DNA of 64,000 nt from Chionoecetes opilio (GCA_016584305.1 JACEEZ010011690.1:1-64000); one strand, 5' to 3'. Positions 45,532-55,655 are shown, numbered from the stretch's first letter. Notes: generated from the sequence alone by a model not told the origin. Numbers and translations are program-made.

Positions 45532-46290
45532 CAGGGAGATCCCGAAGATACGAGCAGTTAGGTTCCACCAAAGCGAAATCTCGTATAACGAAACACATAA
45601 CTAATGGTAAAATATAGGTTTGGTTCCAGGACCATCAATTAAAAAGAAAGAAAAAAAAAGACAGTTTTTCAAGCTAAAATAAACTCTAGCAAACACAACA
45701 AACACACAGCGTCTATATTACCCACACTGTACTACCTATTCTGCAGAAAAAGCATTCTGAAAGAGAAAATAGCACACAAAATAACATAACTGCACATTAA
45801 TTAAACATAAAACATGCATAACAAGCAAAAAAGACGTTGTAATGTAGGGGACGCCACGTGATACAAGAGAAGGTAGTGTAGCGGTCCCAAGTTTGGGGCC
45901 GCACACCTGCTAATTACCCCTAAAGGTCAGGCCGCGCCATATGCTTAATTACCCTTCAGGTCACGCCTTGCTAGGGGTGACCTGACTGCGGTCCCAAGGT
46001 TGGGGCCGCACACCTGCTAATTACCCCTAAATGTCAGGCCGCGCCATATGCTTAATTACCCTTCAGGTCACGGCTTGCTAGGGGTGACCTCACTGGGGTC
46101 AACCAAATCCCCCTTTGTCCAGCCAGGGAGTGGTAGGGCACGTATTTTGAACTTGATAATTTTACTCACCCCAGTTTGAATGTCGTATCATTGGATTTTC
46201 GATCTCGTATATTGAAAATAGACCCTAATTTACACATCTCGTATCATCGGATTCTCGTATACCGAATGCTCGTATAACGGGACCTCCCTG
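45532..46290. mobile_element. Tigger-like MITE, third copy
   Basis: Same ends and TA duplication (45530-45531 and 46291-46292). It sits just past the stop of the hAT gene. Relative to 44120-44799 it carries an extra tandem copy of a ~113-bp block ('ggttggggccgcacacctgc' onward) at about 45876-46090. Confidence 0.85.
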
Positions 46291-46748
46291 TACAAATTTT
46301 GTACACTGTCACTTTAGGGTTCTCTTTGGCACTCCGGCCCGCAGGCTACTCCTAGAAGCTTTCTCTGGCCCTCGCACTGACAAGGTTGCCGACCCCTGCC
46401 TTACAGTGTCACCTCAATATCTTCGTGAATTTTTGTTATTGGACAACCACCGATTCCGAGGCCAAAACTTAGTCCTGAATAGTTTTGATGTGTTTTGAAT
46501 TAACCTTGCTCTCATTTTTGTCGGAAATCAATGTTTGTTTACACATGTGTGTGTGTGTGGGTGGGGGCAGCCTGCCCCTCCAGGTCCACCCGCAAACATT
46601 GCTACGCTTCACACTGCCATATTATTGGTAATTTTAGTTTTTTCTCTATATCATCTGTTACTAAACCAAACCCCACCTCTAACCTAACCTAATCTGATTT
46701 AACCTAACTTAACTTTCTGGCTGAAGTAACGGTAGATTTTCGGTAGTA

Positions 46749-46823
46749 CACACAAACCTCGATTTCCCGGACTAATAGGGGGGAGCACTGGTCCGGGAAC
46801 CGCAAAAGTCCGGGAATCGCAAG

Positions 46824-46863
<40 letters not shown>

Positions 46864-47500
46864 GATGCCATTACCCACCCCAGGACGTTTATCCTACTCT
46901 AGTATTTACTGTCCGGCAACCAACAATATCAACTACCCCGCCGCGGACTTTTACGTCCGCTGAGCATGCAGCCACCTGGCGGGAGGCAGCAGAAAGTGTT
47001 CAATAGTCTCAAGAGACGTTCCTGCACCAGGGGCAGTGGGGGTCAGGGGACTAACGGAGGCTGTGCAGGTGAACCGTGAGTGTCGTGTGCCCAAATGTAA
47101 ACAATACGACCGCTGAGCATGCTGCCACATGGCGGGAGGCAGCAGAAAAGTGTTCAATAGTCTCAGAAATGTTCTTGCACCAGGGGCAGTGGGAGTCAGG
47201 TGACTGACGGAGGCTGTGCAGGTGAACCGTGAATGTTGTGTGCCCAAATGTAAACAATACGACCGCTGAGCATGCTGCCACCTGGCGGGAGGCGCGGACA
47301 CTGACCAGGGGTGACAGGAGACGCTCGGACTGCCGGACAACTTGGTCAATTTACGAACAGGACCAGGCATTTCAACGTAAAAAAATAAAATAAAAAAAAA
47401 TAAAAAATTTGTCCGAGACTGACATATCCCCGGACCTCGGATTTTGTCCGGCAAATCCGATATCCGGGAAATCGAGGTCCGGGAAATCGAGGTTTGTGTG
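46749..47500. mobile_element. TA-flanked TIR element carrying a LINE fragment
   Basis: The ends start CACACAAACCTCGATTTCCC and are inverted over about 25 bp. TA lies on both sides (46747-46748, 47501-47502). The empty site at about 462-468 has one TA. The termini resemble Tigger/pogo-type ends, with extra 'tccgggaa.cg' motifs. The interior holds an A30 run (46828-46858) and a ~165-bp tandem repeat derived from a LINE protein. Confidence 0.8.
46951..47300 (-). pseudogene. Tandem copies of a LINE RNase H tail
   Basis: On the minus strand FGHTTFTVHLHSLRQSPDSH, then CPWCKNISETIEHF, is repeated about every 165 bp, with two full and one partial unit. GHT.LT.HL.RL...D..CPWC...ETIEHFLL is the conserved C-terminal end of RNase H-bearing LINE proteins. 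Each unit is shifted or stopped, so nothing is made. The parent LINE is not otherwise in the window. Confidence 0.7.
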
Positions 47501-47709
47501 TACGTGTAATGCTATTATTATTCAATTGCGCCATGGGAAATGGGGCTCAAAATATTCACAATGAAGAAAGCTACACGATGGTGTCGGTAAGAGTCCTAGG
47601 ACTTTTGAAAGCCCACTACCAAAATAATACCAATATATATACTGCAAATTTCCCACTCTAAACACATAGCAGAAAAGCAACAAAGGCATACCTACAACAT
47701 TAAAACTAA

Positions 47710-49357
47710 GCTATATGTCACGGTGGACCCTCCAACTGAGCAGCTTCACACCACTGGGTTACAGGCAGTGGATGCCGATCCTCCCATTGACGAAACCGCA
47801 CCCTCTCTTGACGAAGTCAGAGAGGCTGTAGCAAAGTTGAAGGATGGAAAGGCAGCTGGTGTTTGTAATATCAGTGCGGAGCTCCTCAAAGCTGGGGGTT
47901 GAGGCCATGATCCGCGGGTTGCATGCTGTCCTGACTGCCGGTGTGGCAATCAGGTCCCTTTCCCTCCTGACGGAAAAGGGGGCTGGTCGTCCCTATCTGG
48001 AAAGGGAAAGGGGACCGTCAGGACTGCAACAATTACCGCGGTATTACACTGCTCAGCGTACCAGGCAAGGTGCTTGCCCATCTATTGCTGACACGAGTTC
48101 GCAGTCATCTGGTGAAGCATCAGAGACCTCAGCAGTCTGAGTTCACGCCTGGTAAGTCAACAACGGACCGTACCCTAGCGCTTCATGTCCTGGTGGAACG
48201 CCGACGTGAGTTTCGGCAGGGGATGCTTGCAGCCTAAAGTTGATCTCAAGAAGGCGTTGACTCAGTGCATCGTGAGTCACTCTGGGATCTTCTGCGATTT
48301 CGAGGGATTCCTGCAAGGACTATTGGTTTGATAACTGGTCTGTATTCTGAGACTGAGAGTGCTGTGAAGTGTGGGGCAGGTGTATCCAGCTTCTTTCCTG
48401 TGAATACAGGAGTGAGGCAAGGGTGCGTCCTTGCCCATCACTTTTCAACGCTTGTATGGACTGGGTATTGGACAAGGTTGTAGATCAAAGTGATTGTGGA
48501 GCATCCGTCGGCAACACCAAGATCACTGATCTTGTTTTGCGATGATGCAGTAATCTTTGCTGAGTCGCTGGAGGTCCTGGTGAGGGCTCTCGAGGCGCTG
48601 CACGAGGAGGCAAGCCTTTGGGACTTGAGGTCTCCTGGCTCAAGACCAAGGTCCAGGTGTTTGGAGACTTACTAGATAAAGCAGTACAGTCTGTTCATGC
48701 GTGTGGCGAGGACATTGAGATCCTGGAAAGTTTTACATACCTTGGTAGCGCAGTCCATAATGACGGCGGGTCACGTCAAGAAGCCTTAGGCGGATTGGCA
48801 TAGCCCACGGTGTTATGGACTCGCTCAGCGGGAGTATTTGGCGTTGTCGGTACCTGTGCAGGAGGACAAAGATCCGGATCTTCAAGTCGCTTGTGATCCC
48901 TGTCTTACTCTAGGGTTGTGAGACATGGACACTAAATAGTGACTTGAAGAGACGAATCAATGCCTTTGGTAATAAGTGTCTTCGCAGAATCAGGGGGTAT
49001 CGCTGGGATGATTACGTGTCAAATCAGCGATTGCACCGTGAGACTGAATCGAGGCCTATTACCTGCATAGTCCGTCAGCGCCAACTTCGGCTATATGGGC
49101 ATGTGGCACGCTACCCTGAAACCGATCCTTCCCATCGGGTTGTATCTGTAAGAGACAATCCGGCGTGGAGGAGGCCAAGGGGGCGCCCACAAGGCTCGTG
49201 GCTGGGGCAAGTTGATGTTTCTTGTCGAGAGCTGCTTGGTATGGGAAAGGAGCCTGCATGGGAACTCGCGCGTGGTGATCCCCGGGAGTGGCATCGTAGG
49301 GTGGGCGAGGCGACGCGCCCCCTGGCGTATGCCCCCAATGATTGATTGATTGATATA
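47710..49357 (+). mobile_element. RTE-like LINE, 5'-truncated, with (GATT)n tail
   Basis: The plus-strand element ends in 'atgattgattgattgata' after the stop, the short-repeat tail typical of RTE-group LINEs. It lies in RAD50 intron 2, opposite to the gene. Confidence 0.8.
47717..49345 (+). pseudogene. RTE-like reverse transcriptase
   Basis: In order: EVREAVAKLKDGKAAGVCNI and ELLKAGG; NNYRGITLLSVPGKVLA (about 48030); VDLKKAFDSVHRESLWDLL (48237-48290); NTGVRQGCVLAP (about 48405-48440); DLVFADDAVIFAESL (catalytic, 48527-48570); SWLKTKVQVFG; FTYLGSAVHNDGG; then the C-terminal CLRRIRGYRWDDYVSN, RQRQLRLYGHVAR and AWRRPRGRPQGSW. Frameshifts lie near 47895, 48150, 48232, 48440, 48620 and 48795. The polymerase-like order is complete from RT motif 0 to the C-terminus; the endonuclease is missing by 5' truncation. 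Confidence 0.82.
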
Positions 49358-49799
49358 TGTCATAGGTAGCAAAATATTAGAATATCAATTCGTGGGGGCA
49401 TCCTGCAATATATTATGATTTATGACCGATTTTGGTTACCCTGTCATTCCCTTTACATTTTAACTAGTATAATTTTCATTCACATTCACTGCACAGTGAA
49501 TATTGTATTTAGGTACATGCTCATAAGCATTTGCTTTCCCCTACAAATATTTTTTTTTAAATAAATTTTGCTAAATTTACAAAAAAATACTAATTTCCTT
49601 CAAAAACACACATATATATTTTTTTCTCAAAACCTCCTTGTAGGCGTAAAATAGGGGTGCGTCTTGTGCGCCGGCAAATACGCTACATTCTGGGTCTCAA
49701 GGGTTAACTTGCACCTCTATGCGGCGCTACTTTCATGCCTCTTCCTTACTCCCAACAATTGATCCTGCAAAATAATGTGATCTACCCAGCACGGCCTAC

Positions 49800-49904
49800 C
49801 TTCATCTCCTTGGCCATCTTGGGGTCATGGATGAAGGAGGAGCCGCTGCCTGAGCCCGGAGGTGGATCCCCTGTGGTGACATACTTCAGGGCCTCAATCA
49901 GGGT
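49800..49904 (-). CDS. RAD50: RAD50 exon 2
   Basis: The 105-bp exon is bounded by acceptor 'tccttgcag' and donor 'gtaggc'. It encodes [20 protein letters not shown], then [15 protein letters not shown], in an intact frame. It corresponds to the RAD50 helix following the Walker A lysine-threonine (human [20 protein letters not shown]). Phase 0 at both ends joins exon 1 (...GCGKT) and exon 3 (VKGQ...). Confidence 0.93.
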
Positions 49905-49954
49905 CTGCAAGGACAGGATCAGATTCCTTATTTGGATTATCAAGGAGATTTTAA

Positions 49955-50162
49955 CCCCTTTACGCCAAGATCTTCCCTTTGCTATAAAAAATTGTCTGTT
50001 GTCAAGCCATAAAATTACGAAGTGACTGAATATACCAAATTAGTAAGTGGAGAAGGATACTAAACAGGTCATACATATCTATGAAATATTGCATATATAT
50101 TCACTAAAATTGTCTAATGGTACCCAAATTACAATGGAAATTACGTTCTGTGCTTCAAGGGG
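49955..50162. mobile_element. piggyBac-type MITE
   Basis: TTAA (49951-49954 and 50163-50166) brackets a 208-bp element with CCCCTT.../...AAGGGG ends. It is the inverted relative of 54657-54862: both hold 'tgaaat/gaaattacgttct' and 'aagatctt/aaagatct' blocks. A partial end ('gggtctcaagggttaa') also lies at 49692-49707. Confidence 0.75.
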
Positions 50163-50786
50163 TTAAAATATATAATTACAAAATAAAATGCCCCTTGCCT
50201 GCTCCCTCCTTCCACCTCTTACTATCTCGTGCCATTAAAAAAAACTATATTTAGATATGAAACATGCAAAAAAATGCAACTATTATCTAACAGTAGCAAA
50301 AAAATGTGACAACTATAATCTAACAGTAGGTGCTTAACATTATATTACTAACTTACTAACACACAGGAGCTCTTACAGGGTTCATACTCAACTTAAAATC
50401 TATGTAAGTCCAACCTTGCTCTTGCAATACTGGGCTACTGAGCCCAACACTGTAAAACATAAAGCTTGAGAATCATTGTTCTATCTTAAGGTCTCATGCT
50501 TAAAATGATGCCAACATTTACCTGATAATAGGGTTACTATGATAAAATACAGCTGAAATTTAGAAAAAAGCATAGTATTCCCTTCTCCTGGCATCAAATA
50601 TCAGTCAGTAAGCAGCAAGGGGTCAGGATTTTGGCCTCGTTAAAAAAAATAGCCTATAGTTGCTTGGCATGAGCCTGTGCAGCCCCCGCCCTGCCACTCA
50701 CCACTCTGGACATAATAATGTGAGTTATGCCTTGCTATGGGGAGAAGCATTGCAGGAATTGCCAGGAAGAGACCAGCTGTGAGGGC
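50163..50786. other. RAD50 intron 1, no recognised feature
   Basis: AT-rich intron sequence with no gene or clear repeat. Confidence 0.5.
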
Positions 50787-50787
50787 C

Positions 50788-51080
50788 ATAAGAACATAAG
50801 AAAATAAGGAAGCTACTAGAGGCCGTGAGACCTACACGAGGTAGTTCCTGTTACTTTACACCACCTACATCAATCTTTCATCCCCATCCATGAATTTATC
50901 TAGCCTCCCTTTAAAGCTCTCTATGACTCCGCACTAACTACCTGTCTACTGAGTCCATTCCAATTATTACCACACTATTTGTGAACCAATTTCTTTTTAA
51001 ATCTACGCTTTTCCAGCTTGAATCCATTACTTCTTGTTCTGCCTGATGACCAGCCGTAAGAACTTTTTCTACCTGGGGCA
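50788..51080 (-). mobile_element. CR1 LINE 3'-end fragment
   Basis: It is about 290 bp matching 4688-4990: 'taagaacataagaaaataag', 'gacctacacgaggtagttcc', 'gactccgcactaactacctg' and 'tccagcttgaatccattac'. It is a 5'-truncated copy of the same family, or a related SINE using that tail. Confidence 0.75.
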
Positions 51081-51235
51081 TGGCGGCTGTAAGGTTCTGG
51101 CTGTAAACACTGTGAAGGGTCTTGATGGACAGGGGTTTGGCGCTGCAATGCTACTTAGCCAGCGTTCACCCCAGTGGGTTTTTTCCTCTTCATGAGGAAT
51201 ATTTTTATTGTGCCGTCAAGGGAGGGGTGTGTAGC

Positions 51236-52360
51236 TGCCAATAGACAGTAGCTACCAATATACAGTAGCTACCAATATGCGTGTTACCAATATACAGTAG
51301 CTACCAATATACAGTAGCTACCAAAATACAGTAGCTACCAATAGACAGTAGCTACCAATAGACAGTAGCTACCAATATGCGTGTTACCAATATACATGAG
51401 CTACCAATAGACAGTAGCTACCAAGACAGTAGCTACCAAGACAGTAGCTACCAATAGACAGTAGCTACCAATAGACAGTAGCTACCAATAGACAGTAGCT
51501 ACCAATAGACAGTAGCTACCAATAGACAGTAGCTACCAATATGCATGTTACCAATATACAGTAGCTACCAATAGACAATAGCTACAATAGACAGTAGCTA
51601 CCAAGACAGTAGCTACCAATAGACAGTAGCTACCAATATGCGTGTTACTAATATACAGTAGCTACCAATATACAGTAGCTACCAATATACAGTAGCTACC
51701 AATAGACAGTAGCTCCCAAAATAGACAGTAGTACCAATATACAGTAGCTACCAATACAGTAGTACCAATATGCGTGTTACCAATATACAGTAGCTACCAA
51801 AATACAGTAGCTACCAATATACAGTAGCTACCAATATACAGTAGCTACCAATATACAATAGCTACCAATATACAGTAGCTACCAATAGACAGTAGCTACC
51901 AATAGACAGTAGCTACCAAGACAGTAGCTACCAATTTACAGTAGCTACCAATATACAGTAGCTACCAATAGACAGTAGCTACCAATAGACAGTAGCTACC
52001 AATAGACAGTAGCTACCAATAGACAGTAGCTACCAGGACAGTAGCTACCAATATACAGTAGTTACTAGTTACCAATAGACAGTAGCTACCAATATACAGT
52101 AGCTACCAATACAGTAGCTACCAATATACAGTAGCTACCAATACAGTAGCTACCAATAGACAGTAGTTACCAATAAACAGTAGCTACCAATATACAGTAG
52201 CTACCAAGACAGTAGCTACCAATATACAGTAGCTACCAATAGACAGTAGCTACCAATAAACAGTAGCTACCAATACAATAGCTACCAAGACAGTAGCTAC
52301 CAATACAATAGCTACCAAGACAGTAGCTACCAATAGACAGTAGCTACCAATATACAGTAA
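51236..52360 (+). repeat. 17-bp minisatellite
   Basis: The unit 'agctaccaatagacagt' alternates with 'agctaccaatatacagt' and an occasional 'atgcgtgttaccaa' variant, about 65 copies. A remnant of the array continues at 52668-52725 beyond the SINE at 52378-52663. Located in RAD50 intron 1. Confidence 0.95.
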
Positions 52361-52377
52361 AAAAGGTAAAAGTAAAG

Positions 52378-52663
52378 ATGGGAGCCTACGCTAAGCTGCG
52401 CCTGGCATGCGGTGCTCATCTCCGTGGCATTAGCCCTTAGAGCCTGTGGTGGGTGAGAATCCGTTACCCCGGGACACAGGGCTAGTGTGACTCCCGGGTT
52501 ACCACAGTTACCTTCCCCAGGTTACCCCAGGTACCCATTTATCAACCCCGAAAGGAAGGAAGAACAGCTGGGTAGGCTGGTCACCGACTTGCCCTGGCCC
52601 GGGATCGAACCAGGGCCCGCAGATTCGTAGCCAGGCACGCTAGCCACTGCACCACGGAGGCGA
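52378..52663 (-). mobile_element. tRNA-like SINE inside the minisatellite
   Basis: On the minus strand the head (52663 downward) has box A TGGTGCAGTGG, an anticodon-loop-like CTACGAA (ACG, arginine-like) and box B GGTTCGATCCC. The body runs to about 52378. The anticodon stem does not pair well, so it is a SINE, not a tRNA gene. Minisatellite sequence lies on both sides. Confidence 0.7.
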
Positions 52664-52723
52664 CAATATATTATACAGTATATATAGACAGACAATATAT
52701 ATATATACAGTAGCTACCAATAT

Positions 52724-53030
52724 ATTGTATAAGGAGTGACGCTCTCAACACACGATACCCAGAGAAAACCATTCAATGCCCTGATTGCATTCAATGCATT
52801 TATGGCATGGCTTGTTCTCCGGGAGACTTTGTCCTTCCCCAAACCCTCACAGTGCACCAGGGTTGTATCTGAGGCTCCGTGCCCCTCTGCCTGAGTCCCT
52901 GGTGTTGACAGGTCCCGGGGCTCCAGCAGGATGGTGCCCCTGCTGACACTTCTGAGTCTATCACTACCTGGCCACACCATGACAAGGGATCCTTCACAAG
53001 GGATGCGCCAGGTAACACCCCAGACAGGCA
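52724..53030. other. RAD50 intron 1, anonymous
   Basis: No recognised element. The 148-codon minus frame (52714-53160) has no known motif and spans repeat boundaries. Confidence 0.4.
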
Positions 53031-53034
53031 GAGG

Positions 53035-53380
53035 GTCAGGCCAGCCAGGCAACTCTTTCAAGAGCCTGGTACGGGAGCAGAAGGTCCCGAGTTCAAGTCC
53101 CACCAAGGAGCAACTGTCAAATCCATCGTCGAGTGGCTGAAAAAACCCCGCATGCAGCAATTACCTGGTCTTCGATAGCGAGTGTGACGGAGAAACTCTA
53201 GGGGCTGCATGATCCTGACTGGAAGATCCGATCATAGAAAACGAGATCTTCACCTAAGACCACAGGTGTCACTATAAAAATCCAGCCTGCGCCACTAACG
53301 GGCGAGATCGACCAGCATCAAGACTCTCCACAAGCCTACAGGCGCTATAGACTCCAATATATATAAAAAAAATAAAAAAA
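53035..53380 (+). mobile_element. SINE-like repeat with box B and A-rich tail
   Basis: 'gtcccgagttcaagtccc' (53085-53102) resembles a pol III box B. The 3' module 'cctgcgccactaacgggcga' ... 'gcctacaggcgctatag' and the A-rich end are shared with 3916-4333. Confidence 0.5.
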
Positions 53381-53608
53381 GACCCCAGTCCCCATGAGGC
53401 TGCCTGGCACAGGGTGAGGCGAGTGAGGCAGGGGCGCCAGGGGCAGGGTCTGATGTCCCTCCCTAGCTTGCCATCCAGGGCTCTTAGGACACTCTATTTC
53501 CTAAACAACTAAGCAAGCTAACCCTCCAGCTTCCCAAACATCTCTAAACCATCATTCAAATAAACACAACGCTTAGAGGGAAACTTATGTGTTATCGCTT
53601 TCTTAGGT

Positions 53609-53790
53609 CCCGAACTAAATTGGCCTACCCCTTTGTTTTTATTTTATTCTCTTACTGTCTTCTTTATAGGGACTGGCAACTAAGCGGGCTTTTTGTTACC
53701 CATTTTTGGTGTGCCCTTGGCCAGTTCCCTGTGATGTAAAAAAAAATATAATAATAATAAATAAATATAAAAAAAAAAAAAAAAAAAAAA
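53609..53790 (+). mobile_element. Jockey-like LINE 3' end, truncated
   Basis: It repeats the final coding and 3' UTR part of the LINE at 16700-18573 ('ccgaactaaattgg', 'ttattctcttactgtcttct', 'tgcccttggccagttc') followed by a poly-A tract. A short insertion 30 bp upstream of RAD50 exon 1's donor. Confidence 0.85.
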
Positions 53791-53826
53791 GGTCAGTCAA
53801 CAGCAATGCAATGTGAGTGAACTTAC

Positions 53827-53948
53827 CGTTTTGCCACAGCCGTTTTGGCCCAAGATGAGGGTGAGGGGCGTGGAGAACTCTATCACCTTGCTCTCATCCG
53901 GCCCAAAGCTCCTGATGCCAAGAACTCCCAACTTTTTAAATGAGACAT
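53827..53948 (-). CDS. RAD50: RAD50 exon 1 (Walker A)
   Basis: The exon ends at donor 'gtaagt' (53821-53826). It encodes [20 protein letters not shown], then [16 protein letters not shown], with the P-loop GQNGCGKT fitting GxxGxGKT; human RAD50 has GPNGAGKT. The start is taken as ATG at 53946-53948 in a good context (AAAATG). From this ATG the frame reaches KLGVLG only if the A5 run at 53933-53937 were A6, so one A appears to be missing. Without that, the open frame runs back into the AG acceptor at 53960 without a Met. Family start proteins begin M-S-x-x-x-K-L, supporting the ATG. Confidence 0.9.
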
Positions 53949-54072
53949 TTTGGCATGACCTGAAAACACAGTAAGGAAGTAAGCAGTTATATTCACAAAC
54001 TAAATAAAATTCACATACCGTGATAAAATAAAAACAGGGCTTCATCATAATGTAGAAGCTATAGTAGTGATA

Positions 54073-54503
54073 CAGGTTGAAGTTCCCAAACTCGGTAACC
54101 TCGGGACCAGAGCCGAGCCGAGTAATGGAATTTTCAGACTTTTAGAACGTCAATTCTTTAGGTCAATTTTCTCAGAAATAATTAACACATTGTTCTTCCT
54201 TTTCTTTTCACTTGCACCAGTAGGTGTTCCTGGACGTTTGGGAGCCATAATACCAATAGCAGACCTGTAGAAGTACACAAAATAACAGTGTACACAACTC
54301 TACAGTCACAACACCACTGAACAATAACAACAAACAAATCAGCGGGAGAAACCAAGCGGCCTAGTGTGGTGGCACCCAGCGGCCGACCCGGCAACTACGC
54401 GCCGGGTTTTGGGTGTTCTGCCGGGTTTTGGAAAATCCAGAACCATAGCCGAGTTTTGAGTGTTGCCGAGTCTTGGGATGCCGAGTTTGGGAACTTCAAC
54501 CTG
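54073..54503 (-). mobile_element. Tigger element remnant with transposase N-terminus
   Basis: The TIRs CAGGTTGAAGTTCCC... are perfect over about 23 bp. TA lies on each side (54071-54072, 54504-54505). On the minus strand an ATG near 54246 opens MAPKRPGTPTGASEKKRKNN then VLIISEKIDL, and stops. This is the start of CENP-B/Tigger-type transposases. The rest of the gene is deleted. It supports the pogo/Tigger label for the other TA-flanked elements. Confidence 0.8.
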
Positions 54504-54656
54504 TACAACAAATACAGAATATTCACGGAATGAATATATTCAATGAATGCATTCATATCAACATAAAAGTCAAAAGCTGAATTAACAAAACAAAACATGT
54601 AATAACACTCACATCTATGCAATGCAATAAATAATTAAGTGCCAATTAATATTTAA

Positions 54657-54862
54657 CCCCCTTGAGACCCAGAACGTAATTTCCATTGTAATATGACTAC
54701 CATTAGACGATTTTTAGTGTATATAAACAATGTTTTTATAGATATGACCTGTTCAGTATCCTTGTCCACTAGCTAATTTGGTTTATTTAGTTACTTTTCA
54801 TCATTTTATGGCTCGACAACATACAATTTTATATAGCCGAGGAAAGATCTGGGCGTGAAGGG
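54657..54862. mobile_element. piggyBac-type MITE, inverted copy
   Basis: A 206-bp element with CCCCCTTGAGACCC...GGGCGTGAAGGG ends and TTAA at 54653-54656 and 54863-54866. It is about the reverse complement of 49955-50162. Confidence 0.78.
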
Positions 54863-55600
54863 TTAATACCAGGCCTACAATAGTCATTCAGGTTCTGCTG
54901 GGTTAACCAAGTGTTATTTTTTTCTTAGTGAGATTCAGTGGCCAAAAATGTGGTTCACGCCAAGTATGGTAGTTATCAATCACGCCTTGCATCAAAGTGT
55001 TACCATGGCTACAGATTTGCTTTATAATTCACCTCAAACGCCTTCCACTTTACAGGAACTACCTCGTGTAGGTCTCACGGCCTCTTTTAGCTTCCTTATT
55101 TTCTTATGTTCACTGCCTTATATCTCCCCTCACCGGGCACACTACCAGTCATCCCCCCCTAGTGACAACAGTCTTATTCTCCCCTTACCTGGCACACTAC
55201 CAGTCATCCCCTCCTAGTGACAACTTTAAGGAAATACTTTGGAACTCATCCTTCCGGCTTTGACTGAAATGAATTACCGCACTGTATTGTATGCTTACTG
55301 TACTTCACATCTGTAAAGGTTCCAGCGTGCGCTCGGCCTTGGTTAACCCACATGGCCGCTATGAAATATGAGGTGCCTCAAAAAATTCTAAGTCCAGTCA
55401 GATCCACTCCCGAGTGCTTCCTAGACTGCGCCCATACACCCTTGACTATAGCTGGATAAGTAGTCCCTGTGTAAGGAACACATAGTTTGCATGAATTATT
55501 GCATATATGGATATGAAATGCTCTAAATTCGTACCACATCAACCTTTCTGATATATTTAAGCATATATATTGCATAATAATCATATAGGGGAATATATTG
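54863..55600. other. Intergenic, with a CR1 3'-end scrap
   Basis: The block 55040-55111 (plus) is the CR1 3' end ('ggaactacctcgtgtaggtc' ... 'cttattttcttatgtt'). A short tandem duplication 'cctggcacactaccagtcat' lies at 55130-55215. No gene is seen. Confidence 0.5.
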
Positions 55601-55604
55601 GTTT

Positions 55605-55655
55605 CTAATAAATACTCAGCGAGTATTTATTAGTGACGGTGACGTCACGTATGGC
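55605..55655. promoter_or_regulatory. Perfect hairpin next to a CRE-like site
   Basis: CTAATAAATACTC, a 3-base loop, then its exact reverse complement (55605-55633). Seven bases on is TGACGTCA (55640-55647) within GGTGACGTCACG. This is about 1.7 kb upstream of RAD50 exon 1. A promoter role is only a guess. Confidence 0.35.

Larger units (their letters stand above)
46430..47640 (-). repeat. Unnamed dispersed repeat, reverse copy
   Basis: Reverse complement of the repeat at 61-745, interrupted by the 752-bp element at 46749-47500. The uninterrupted 61-745 copy near 455-465 gives the empty site. Confidence 0.6.
38309..53959 (-). other. RAD50: RAD50 gene, 5' part (exons 1-4 with introns)
   Basis: Four minus-strand exons splice to a continuous RAD50 N-terminal ATPase lobe of about 164 residues. 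Exon 1 is 53827-53948, exon 2 is 49800-49904, exon 3 is 39801-39965 and exon 4 is 38309-38407. Introns are about 3.9, 9.8 and 1.3-1.4 kb with GT-AG ends, and are packed with transposons. An AG acceptor at 53960-53961 just before the start codon implies an upstream 5'-UTR exon. RAD50 binds and hydrolyses ATP in the MRE11-RAD50-NBS1 complex that tethers and processes DNA double-strand breaks. Exon 5 (expected PLSEGKALK...) was not found to the left. Confidence 0.9.

Noticed and set aside
51236..52360. CRISPR-like array
   Set aside because: Units are 17 bp without unique spacers; a minisatellite in a eukaryotic intron.
52595..52663. tRNA-Arg gene on the minus strand
   Set aside because: Box A and B are good but the anticodon stem does not pair and a SINE body follows.
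52714..53160. 148-codon minus-strand frame
   Set aside because: It runs from minisatellite remnant through anonymous intron into a SINE-like repeat, with no domain.
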